This document shows, piece after piece, positions 35,167-42,421 of a stretch of 64,000 nucleotides of DNA; positions within the stretch are counted from its first letter, which is position 1; each line of letters starts with the position of its first letter. Below the pieces are notes generated by a model that saw only the letters and a list, made by a program, of their open reading frames with translations, ran no database searches and had not been told where the DNA came from. The translations under genes and the position numbers were made by a program. The stretch comes from Saprospiraceae bacterium (GTDB lineage: Bacteria; Bacteroidota; Bacteroidia; Chitinophagales; Saprospiraceae). The stretch lies in NCBI GenBank assembly GCA_020627535.1, contig JAHDGU010000005.1:124001-188000 (forward strand), in the 5' to 3' direction.

Positions 35167-37323
35167 ATGTTAGGAGAGATACACTTGATTTTTGTCCACA
35201 TTCAAAAAGCCTGCAGATGGTCCATAGGTCCTTTGGTCAAGCATGGCTTGACACTCCTCTTCTTGACATGTCTGAGCGGTCTGAAATGTCAAGATTCTGA
35301 TCAGCCGAGTATTGATGGCATAAGACTAGATCACAGCAAGTATTCTGATGAAGAAATCAATGCTACTTATCGAATAGAAGCCTCAAAGTACTTTTCTGAA
35401 CCAGAGAATGCAAAGCAGGTCTATCAAAGCTTATTGACTGATGCCGCCGAATGGAAACGTCCCTTCCTCATAGCAGAAGGACACTTAAGTCTGGCCATGA
35501 TGTCTGAGATGGTGGGTAATTATGATGAGGCGATCCCTGGCTATATGGCAGCCCTTAAGATCAATAGCTCAGCTCATAACCATCGTCAGAAAATACTGAT
35601 CTCAAATGGTCTTGGCAACTTGTACAGCCTCAAGGGTGAAGAGACTAAGGCTGAAGACTATCTGGACTCGGCCAGAATACTAGTTCTCGAAATTCAGGAT
35701 AGCATACTCTACACTGAGGTGTATCTGAAGATTGGCTCACATCATAGGAGATTTGGCAGATATCATTCTGCGGTAGTAAGTCTAAATCAAGCACTTGACT
35801 ACTCGCATCATGTCCCATCGGCATTGGCTAGAATCAATATTCTTGAGATTCTGTATTTGTGTCATCGCGACATTGGTGATCTTGTAAGTGCGGAGAAGAG
35901 TGTGTCTGATGCCATTCTTGCTTGCGAGGAGCAGGGCTATCAATCCACCAAACACAAATTTTTGCTTTATCAAGTGGAATTATTGAATCAGCAGGGTCTT
36001 ACACAAGAGTCAATCGGTCTTCTCAAGCAGATTCTCGCCTATCAAGAGTCAAAATCTAAGACGCTCAAAATCTTTCAATGCCACGGCCTTTTGGCGAAAG
36101 CCTATGTCCGATCAGACTCCACACAACAAGCCCATCTGCATCTTGAGCAAGCACAAGCGCTTCTATCCGAAAAGCTCTCTCCGAGACTCAAGAGGACTTA
36201 TCTCCAAGCCGCTCATGAATTAGCCAAACACGAACAGCAATGGTCGGCGGCTCAAGAGTATCTCGACGAGCTGATCACTATAAACGGTGACATCGACGAC
36301 CGCAAGGCTTTGATTTCCAACTATGATGGATTAGCTGAATTAAATGCTCACAAGGTTTCTTGGAAATCTGCGTACCTGTCCTTGACCAAAGCCAATGAAC
36401 TTCGATCAGATTTACAGATCTCTGAGCAAAATAAACTGATTGCAGACCTCGACAAAAAATACCAGCTGAAGAGCAAGACCGATCGGATTGAGTCTCTGGA
36501 AGAGAGCTCTGCTTTGCAAGCCAAGATCATCTCAAACAACAAGCGATTTTTTCTTCTCCTGAGCTTGGCGATGCTTGGATTACTTGGGGCATTTCTCTTC
36601 GTGTACCGACTGCTCCGTCAGCGCTCTGAAAATCTCAAGGAAATAGCAAAGAAAAACGCGGAATTGGAGAAGGCCATTGGCCAGAACAAGATGCTCATCA
36701 AAGAGATGCATCACCGTGTAAAAAACAACCTGCAAGTCGTCTCTTCACTGCTCAATCTCCAAGGTTACTTTGAAAAAGACGAAGGTGTCCTGTCGGCGAT
36801 CAATGCGGGAAAGATGAGAATCCAGAGTATGTCACTACTACATCAGAGCTTGTACTCCAACACGGATCTCAATCATGTCAATGTCAAAGAGTACATGACT
36901 GATTTGATCCAAGCCATCGTCACAGACTATCCCCTTGAGAATGAGCTGGAGATTGAGCTCAACATAGAGGACGTCCAGCTTGATGTCGATAGCATCGTGC
37001 CCCTAGGACTGGTGACCAATGAGCTCATCACCAATGCCATGAAGTACGCCTTCAAAGATCACAATCAGCCCAAGCTCTCATGTAGTCTGGAACAAGAAGA
37101 TCAGTTGATCCGCCTTGTCGTCAAGGACAATGGTCCAGGCTTTCCTTTTCGATCTCTTCCCAAGCAGTCAGACTCTCTGGGTATGCAGCTCATCCGTACA
37201 TTCGGCAATCAGCTCAATGCCAAGGTAGAAATAGACAGTTTCAAAGGCGCAGAGATGCGATTGACCTTCATCAAACCCAAGCCTACAAAAGACAGCTTTG
37301 CCCTCCGTGGAATCGCCAGCTAA
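35167..37323 (+). CDS. TPR-repeat sensor histidine kinase (HisKA_2 type)
   Basis: 718 residues from ATG 35167. A signal/anchor segment ends in LSGLKC, which looks like a lipobox or membrane anchor; then six or so tetratricopeptide repeats (about 60-420: GNYDEAIPGYMAALKIN, GRYHSAVVSLNQALDY), a coiled coil, one membrane helix (RFFLLLSLAMLGLLGAFLFVY), and a cytoplasmic HisKA_2 domain with the phospho-acceptor His in KEMHHRVKNNLQVVSSLLNLQ plus an ATPase domain (TNELITNAMKYAF, VKDNGPGFP). It overlaps its response regulator. Confidence 0.92.
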   Translation: MLGEIHLIFVHIQKACRWSIGPLVKHGLTLLFLTCLSGLKCQDSDQPSIDGIRLDHSKYSDEEINATYRIEASKYFSEPENAKQVYQSLLTDAAEWKRPFLIAEGHLSLAMMSEMVGNYDEAIPGYMAALKINSSAHNHRQKILISNGLGNLYSLKGEETKAEDYLDSARILVLEIQDSILYTEVYLKIGSHHRRFGRYHSAVVSLNQALDYSHHVPSALARINILEILYLCHRDIGDLVSAEKSVSDAILACEEQGYQSTKHKFLLYQVELLNQQGLTQESIGLLKQILAYQESKSKTLKIFQCHGLLAKAYVRSDSTQQAHLHLEQAQALLSEKLSPRLKRTYLQAAHELAKHEQQWSAAQEYLDELITINGDIDDRKALISNYDGLAELNAHKVSWKSAYLSLTKANELRSDLQISEQNKLIADLDKKYQLKSKTDRIESLEESSALQAKIISNNKRFFLLLSLAMLGLLGAFLFVYRLLRQRSENLKEIAKKNAELEKAIGQNKMLIKEMHHRVKNNLQVVSSLLNLQGYFEKDEGVLSAINAGKMRIQSMSLLHQSLYSNTDLNHVNVKEYMTDLIQAIVTDYPLENELEIELNIEDVQLDVDSIVPLGLVTNELITNAMKYAFKDHNQPKLSCSLEQEDQLIRLVVKDNGPGFPFRSLPKQSDSLGMQLIRTFGNQLNAKVEIDSFKGAEMRLTFIKPKPTKDSFALRGIAS

Positions 37324-37909
37324 GATATTGATCATAGAAGATGACCCGACCATTGCTCTAGATCTCAGCATGATATTGAGACGAGCTGGCCATCAAGTCA
37401 TCGGACCAGAAGCTGACTATGACTCCGGCATCAAAGCTGTGAAGAAGCATGATCTTGATCTTGTATTGCTCGACATCGAACTCAGCGGAGAACAAGGAGG
37501 AATCGACGTGGCACACTTTATCAATGATTACGCCTCCGTGCCATTCATCTACATCAGCTCTTATACAACAGCAGATATCTTACATGCCGCTGCAGAGACG
37601 AGTCCATTGACCTATATCGTGAAGCCCTTTCGGGCAAATGATGTGAAGATTGCCGTGCAGATGGCTCTCTCTCAAAAGTCAGAAAAGAAGTTGCCGTCAC
37701 TAGATTACATCAACAAAAAAGCTCCTATTTCTCTCACCAAGTCCGAGTACAAAACCATGGTAGCACTCCTAAGAGGTCTGTCTGGAAAGCAAATAGCCGA
37801 CGAGCACTATGTCTCTCTGCATACAGTCAAGACCCACCTCAAGAGGCTCTATTCAAAAATGGAAGTGCACAGTAAGATGGAGTTGCAGGAGAAGGTGATG
37901 GGATTGTGA
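37298..37909 (+). CDS. Response regulator with LuxR-type HTH
   Basis: 203 residues. A receiver domain (KILIIEDDPTIALDLS, Asp in LVLLDIELSG, Lys in YIVKPFRAND) and a C-terminal LuxR/GerE HTH (SLTKSEYKTMVALLRGLSGKQIADEH...TVKTHLKRLYSKM). No ATG is available: TTG 37298 or GTG 37307 must start it, both inside the 3-prime end of the kinase gene, which implies coupled translation. No target promoter is visible nearby. Confidence 0.9.
   Translation: MPSVESPAKILIIEDDPTIALDLSMILRRAGHQVIGPEADYDSGIKAVKKHDLDLVLLDIELSGEQGGIDVAHFINDYASVPFIYISSYTTADILHAAAETSPLTYIVKPFRANDVKIAVQMALSQKSEKKLPSLDYINKKAPISLTKSEYKTMVALLRGLSGKQIADEHYVSLHTVKTHLKRLYSKMEVHSKMELQEKVMGL
37624..37639 (+). repeat. Iterated hairpin GCCC-TTTC-GGGC-AAAT
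   Basis: Spans the conserved KPFRAN of the response regulator, so coding constraint could partly explain it. Confidence 0.55.
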
Positions 37910-37918
37910 GAGATGAGT

Positions 37919-38052
37919 GGAACTCCCCAAACCCCTCTTGAAATAGGGGCTTAAGTCTTCTCCAAATCTAAATCGACTTAGTCCTTATCATTTTAAGGGG
38001 AAGGTGCCTGCCTGCGTGCCTTGGCAGGCAGGCCGAAGGCAGATGGGGTTCC
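37919..38052. repeat. Short inverted-repeat element (MITE-like)
   Basis: GGAACTCCCCA at the left end and TGGGGTTCC at the right end are inverted repeats with a small indel. Inside are CCCCTCTTGAAATAGGGG and TGCCTGCCTGCGTGCCTTGGCAGGCA-type palindromes. The 134-base span follows the regulator stop by ten bases. A degraded right end occurs at 32542. Confidence 0.65.
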
Positions 38053-38086
38053 AAAAAAGAAGGCCATCACTCACATGATGACCTTC
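38053..38086 (-). terminator. Terminator for the small membrane-protein gene (copy 2)
   Basis: On the minus strand, a GAAGGTCATCA / TGATGGCCTTC hairpin (one mismatch) is followed by a T-run opposite AAAAAA at 38053-38058. It shares no sequence with the terminator of copy 1. Confidence 0.65.
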
Positions 38087-38132
38087 GATCTTTTGGCGTT
38101 GTGTTTCTTGGTTAAGGTAGTCCTTGCTTCTG

Positions 38133-38354
38133 CTATAATCCTACTGCCACGATCGTGCTCACTGCTGATATCACAGCAAATAGATACATATTCACCCATG
38201 CCAACTTGGCATTGGATTTTTGCTTTGCACTCAGTCTTTCTCTAATATCATTATCAGAACCTGAGTGTCCAGAGTTTCTTGTCAAGTCTACACTTGAGAA
38301 GTAAGCATTTCTTGTCTGGTGTGTCTTCGTCAATTGGATTTGAAAGTTGGTCAT
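38133..38354 (-). CDS. Small membrane protein, copy 2 of a duplicated pair
   Basis: 73 residues, identical to copy 1 (34515-34736) apart from one Asn/Lys exchange. The last 35 or so codons carry many base differences from copy 1, nearly all silent, while the first part and the upstream DNA are identical. This implies selection on the protein together with recent conversion of one part. Confidence 0.6.
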   Translation of the reverse strand: MTNFQIQLTKTHQTRNAYFSSVDLTRNSGHSGSDNDIRERLSAKQKSNAKLAWVNMYLFAVISAVSTIVAVGL

Positions 38355-38483
38355 GATGCGGATGTTTATTCGTGTATTGTAATAATTGGTTTGTCGTATT
38401 GACAAGACGAATATGGGTGCTGCATCGATGAACTTCCACTTTTGTCGACGAGTGCTAGGACATTTGAGACATTCCTAGGAGCT
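38245..38483 (-). repeat. 239-base identical repeat, right copy
   Basis: Same orientation as 34627-34865, so the kinase-regulator pair and the MITE-like element lie between two direct repeats about 3.6 kb apart. Confidence 0.85.
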
Positions 38484-38657
38484 ACTCGGATAAGCTGATT
38501 CTATCATCCAACGACTCTTCGAGGAATTTTATAAAGCGCTCATTATCAGATGATTATACGCGGCGAATTTTCGTATGGGATATGGGGTAAGGGACTGGTT
38601 GTCAATGTCTTATCGACAAAATGTGACAGCGGTTGATACATTTGGTCTTTTGGCTGA
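38484..38657. other. Intergenic stretch, no feature seen
   Basis: Between the duplicated repeat and the monooxygenase stop I see no gene, repeat or convincing hairpin. Confidence 0.4.
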
Positions 38658-39737
38658 TTACCGGAGCTTGCTGATGCTATGAAGCAATCGCTTTTGTATG
38701 ATCTCAGATCGATTGATGAGCCCTAAGAAGAATGAGACGAAAAACTTTTGCAGAGAGTTCTGACTGAGGATGGCCTTCCTTCTCCTTTCGGATTCTCTGA
38801 TTACGGCTCTGGCCATCTTCTTTCTTTCACTGGTATAGCCCTCCATAGATCCCTTGGCGATGTGTCTTGCGGCTGCAATGGCATCATCGATCCCTAGATT
38901 CATGCCTTTGCCGCCTACGGGCGAATGACAATGGGCCGCGTCACCTGCCAGTACGACACGACCATGTACATATTCTGATACTTGCCGCGCCGAGACTTGA
39001 AACACACCTTCTCGAAAGGTCTCCTTGACCTTGAAATCCACAGGAATCAGCTCAAGACAGCCTTCGCTGGTTGATATGATCCTCACTCGACCTTGGCCAA
39101 TAGGAAGCGAAATGACAGCTTGCCCATCATGCTTGTCTTTCATCCAGACATTGATAGCGCTGAAGTCGTACTTGCTTTCCAATTTGACATCTGCTATTGA
39201 CCAAAGTCCTTCTACATCATAGCCATGGTAGTCTATCCCGAGGATGCTCCTGACGAAGGATGGCTTTCCATCACAAGCTATCAACCAATCAAAGCTCTTG
39301 CTAGTCTTCTGATCGTTTATCCTCACCAAAACGCCATTGTCACTGTTCTCAATAGACTTGAGCTCATGACCGTATAAGACTTCAATATCTCGCAGAGCGA
39401 GCTCTTCCCTCAAGATCTCTTCAGTGCGATTTTGAGGAAGGCCACAGATAACTTTTTCTCGAGGAATCTGACCAGACAAGTCTGTGCTCAGTTTGAGTTG
39501 GCCCTCGAGATGAACATTGATCTTGTAGAATGGTATGCCTTCTTCTCGTATCCTTATAGATATTCTTTCACCCAGTTTGCTCAATGTTGCTGGCATGATA
39601 CCGACAGCTCGAGATAACTCAGATGGACCAGACCGCTTCTCAATGATCGTAGGGAATAGCCCGTGTCGACTCAGCTCAAGAGCAGCAGAAAGACCTGTTG
39701 GCCCTGCACCGACAATGAGTATTTTGGTATGAGACAT
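38658..39737 (-). CDS. FAD-dependent aromatic-type monooxygenase
   Basis: 359 residues of the p-hydroxybenzoate hydroxylase fold: FAD motif ILIVGAGPTGLSAALELSRHG at the N-terminus, the DG-type motif WLIACDGKPSFVR and the second FAD motif VVLAGDAAHCHSPVGGKGMNLG. The C-terminal thioredoxin-like domain of phenol hydroxylases is absent. The substrate is unknown. Confidence 0.9.
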   Translation of the reverse strand: MSHTKILIVGAGPTGLSAALELSRHGLFPTIIEKRSGPSELSRAVGIMPATLSKLGERISIRIREEGIPFYKINVHLEGQLKLSTDLSGQIPREKVICGLPQNRTEEILREELALRDIEVLYGHELKSIENSDNGVLVRINDQKTSKSFDWLIACDGKPSFVRSILGIDYHGYDVEGLWSIADVKLESKYDFSAINVWMKDKHDGQAVISLPIGQGRVRIISTSEGCLELIPVDFKVKETFREGVFQVSARQVSEYVHGRVVLAGDAAHCHSPVGGKGMNLGIDDAIAAARHIAKGSMEGYTSERKKMARAVIRESERRRKAILSQNSLQKFFVSFFLGLINRSEIIQKRLLHSISKLR

Positions 39738-39767
39738 CTTGGAATGAATTTACAGAAATCATCCAAA

Positions 39768-41213
39768 TCATAAATTCACCTCTGCACTCCTTCCTTCTCG
39801 ACGAGGATCGCCAAATGCCCTATAGCCAGCTTGATCGCGAGTGACACTATGCACCCCGCCAAAGTACATGTCTCCTGTTTGCCAGTTTTTCGAAATTAGG
39901 CCTGCTACCTTATCCAGCTCCAGTCCCTCTTCTCGATGAAAGACTCCAGCAGCCACATTAAATCGTGGTGCTGTAATTGCCTCTTCTAGTGTCTTGCCTT
40001 CAGTCATTAGCCTCCTCATCACCTGTGCCAAGACATGCGGAATGCGATTGGCACCACCAGATCCCAAAAGCGTCAAGCTCGATGGTGTTTCTATCATGAC
40101 AGGACACATCATGCTGTGGAGTCTTTGGTCAGGACGCCAGGACCCAATTCCTGCAGGAAGTAAGGAAGGTTCGCCGAGCATATTGTTGAGATGTATGCCT
40201 GTGCCTGGGACGACGAGGGCACTTCCTTCTCCGATGGAGAAGCTCATGCTCACAGCATTACCTTGTCCGTCGATGATGCTCAGGTGTGAAGTGCCACCGG
40301 CTGTTTTTTGGTTGATGACTTTTCGATCTCTTAAGCCAGCTAAGCTCATGATACGCTGAAGATCTTTCTCTGCCGAGCGCAGTACCTGACAGCGTTCTGC
40401 CAGGGTCTTAAGATCTCTATGCGGGTCTCCCAATAGAGCGGCCAACACATATGTTCCTTTACTTGGTAAGTCTGGAAGATGTACAGTTGTATCTCCGAGA
40501 GATTTTAGAAATGAGGGCGCGAGTCCTAGTTCATATGCTTCAAGATCTGCACGACTGAGATGTCCCTGGCCAGCGAGAGCTCCGATGATCATCTCTCCCA
40601 TTTCTCCCCGATACAGAAGATCAACACCTTCATGACTGATGGCTTCCAGGCTGTCCGCAACATCCTTCATTTGCACGACAGTGCCTACGGCATAGACCTC
40701 GTCCTTCTCATCGAAGTACAGCTTCTTCAAGTATTCATTGTGCAAGAAAATCGGAGAGAGCAACTTCAGATCTGTCCGCTGAAAAGAGTTGATGGCGAGT
40801 CCCTCAGTAGCAGCCTTGATCGCAGGCTGAGCCGCTTCTTTGAGACTCATGCGACCATATGACCTGCAAAGCACATCGACCAACTTCATTGCACCACTCA
40901 CGGCCACACTTCCGGGGCCTCCGTAGTAGCGCTCGGTGACACCGTCAAAGACCACGTCTATCGGCCAATGCTCTGCGTCCTCTGATTTTGTTTTTGGCGT
41001 CTGACAGAAGCCATCGAGCATCTGAGTGTTTCCGTTTTGATCTTGCACAAGAGCAATCGCGCCAGCCCAGATCGATGCCATGGCAGGCTCAGCTACGATG
41101 GCCATGAGATAGGCAGCCGCGGCGGCATCCATGGCATTTCCCCCTGCCTCAAGGACCTCTTGGGCTGCAGCCACAGTGGCTTCATGTCCAGCGGCGATGG
41201 CATATCCTTTCAT
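39768..41213 (-). CDS. Gamma-glutamyltransferase-like Ntn hydrolase
   Basis: I start at ATG 41213 (481 residues, MKGYAIAAGHEATVAAAQEV), since the longer frame to 41372 overlaps the next gene by nearly 100 bases. Family motifs: VLEAGGNAMDAAAAAYLMA, AGGTSHLSIIDGQGNAVSMSF with the Thr that would become the nucleophile after self-cleavage, and VPGTGIHLNNMLGEPS. There is no signal peptide, unlike periplasmic GGT, so it may be a cytoplasmic GGT-like or acylase-type member. Confidence 0.85.
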   Translation of the reverse strand: MKGYAIAAGHEATVAAAQEVLEAGGNAMDAAAAAYLMAIVAEPAMASIWAGAIALVQDQNGNTQMLDGFCQTPKTKSEDAEHWPIDVVFDGVTERYYGGPGSVAVSGAMKLVDVLCRSYGRMSLKEAAQPAIKAATEGLAINSFQRTDLKLLSPIFLHNEYLKKLYFDEKDEVYAVGTVVQMKDVADSLEAISHEGVDLLYRGEMGEMIIGALAGQGHLSRADLEAYELGLAPSFLKSLGDTTVHLPDLPSKGTYVLAALLGDPHRDLKTLAERCQVLRSAEKDLQRIMSLAGLRDRKVINQKTAGGTSHLSIIDGQGNAVSMSFSIGEGSALVVPGTGIHLNNMLGEPSLLPAGIGSWRPDQRLHSMMCPVMIETPSSLTLLGSGGANRIPHVLAQVMRRLMTEGKTLEEAITAPRFNVAAGVFHREEGLELDKVAGLISKNWQTGDMYFGGVHSVTRDQAGYRAFGDPRREGRSAEVNL

Positions 41214-41274
41214 GTATACAGGATGAAATCTAGTTGATTTTGGGTGCAGCAGGTGTGCTGTAGGATTTTTTGAT

Positions 41275-41757
41275 TTATCTAGCAGACGTGTAGGAATAGG
41301 ATTTCTCGATCCATTCATCTGCCATGACATCATAGTCGCGGACCTGTAGAGATAGCTTGTCTGACTTCTCATGCAGTATCCACGTTGGCACCATTTCGCC
41401 AGATATGCCTTCGATATGGATTTTCCAGCCCTGGGTCATCTTTTCTAGTCGAGCGACCTTGCCTTTGTCCACACAGCTATGCCCTTTGCAGAGCTCGAGA
41501 ATCATATCTGATCCGTTTTCATAGAGTTGATAATCTTCCTCTCCCTTCGTAAATTTTCCTTCTAGGAGAGTCTTGAGGTCATCCATGCTTTTGATCATCG
41601 CTGTGGTCTCTACATTTTTGATTTTTGCGGCTGGCTTTGCTTCGTCTTTTTGTGTGGGTTGATCAGCCTTGCAAGATATACACATAGTAAGCCATACCAG
41701 GAGGAAATAGCTCCAATTACTTGATACTGTAGACACCTGCCTAGTCGATGTGGTCAT
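41275..41757 (-). CDS. Lipoprotein of unknown function
   Basis: 160 residues with a lipobox-like LTMCISC after a hydrophobic helix (SYFLLVWLTMCISC). The remainder is a small mixed fold (DYQLYENGSDMILELCKGHSC ... WKIHIEGISGEMVPTWILHEK). I recognise no family. It overlaps the 3-prime end of the other lipoprotein gene by 17 bases, which suggests a coupled pair. Confidence 0.55.
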   Translation of the reverse strand: MTTSTRQVSTVSSNWSYFLLVWLTMCISCKADQPTQKDEAKPAAKIKNVETTAMIKSMDDLKTLLEGKFTKGEEDYQLYENGSDMILELCKGHSCVDKGKVARLEKMTQGWKIHIEGISGEMVPTWILHEKSDKLSLQVRDYDVMADEWIEKSYSYTSAR

Positions 41758-42388
41758 AAATTCTGATATTTTCTATCCGTGCTTTCGTGTCTATGGAGCT
41801 CAGAGGGATTTCTTCAAGGTCAGAGCTGACCTCAAGATCTTCGATCATGGCTGGGTCAAGATGAAATTGGACATTACTTTGGTTTACACTAAGCCAAACA
41901 GATTCACTGACATAGCTGTAGTAAGCCTTGGCATCAGGATATACGCTCTGGAATTCAGAGATCTTGGCGCCCACGTGTATTCCCTCAGCAGTTGTGTACT
42001 CCTTTGAGTGAATGATAATTTCTGAGATGATTTCATTGTACTCTTGTGTGCGCAGGTCAAAGTGTGGAATCAATGTCAGATGCTGTTCTCCATTTTTTGA
42101 ACACTGATAATTGACGACCTGATAGGTCTCGCCTTCAGATGATTCTTCTATAAGCTCCTTGGAGATGTCAAAGTCCGTATTTGCTCCTTCCCAAAGAGGA
42201 ATTACCCCGCCTATCTCAAATTCTGCAACTTGCTTATCAGTAAAGAGTATTCGATCAGCAGAGTGTGCTTTGTCAGTTTCCATAGTGTTGATAGGAGCGT
42301 CTGGACTCGTCATTTGCTGACGATCCTTTTGGCATGAGCCTAGCAGATAAGTCAGGCAGGCGAGCAAGACTATTTTCTTCACATTCAT
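41741..42388 (-). CDS. Lipoprotein of unknown function
   Basis: Start ATG 42388 gives 215 residues with a lipobox LLGSC. The mature part is rich in acidic residues, with VNYQCSKNGEQHLTLIPHF and LGIGA-like VGAKISEFQSVYPDAKAYYSY, the latter similar in style to DUF-type proteins that sense folding or ions. No firm family. It comes just after the large peptidoglycan hydrolase gene in position but is transcribed before its own partner lipoprotein. Confidence 0.55.
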   Translation of the reverse strand: MNVKKIVLLACLTYLLGSCQKDRQQMTSPDAPINTMETDKAHSADRILFTDKQVAEFEIGGVIPLWEGANTDFDISKELIEESSEGETYQVVNYQCSKNGEQHLTLIPHFDLRTQEYNEIISEIIIHSKEYTTAEGIHVGAKISEFQSVYPDAKAYYSYVSESVWLSVNQSNVQFHLDPAMIEDLEVSSDLEEIPLSSIDTKARIENIRIYDHID

Positions 42389-42421
42389 GATTGAGATCAA
42401 ATGTAATACTTAGGTAATTTC

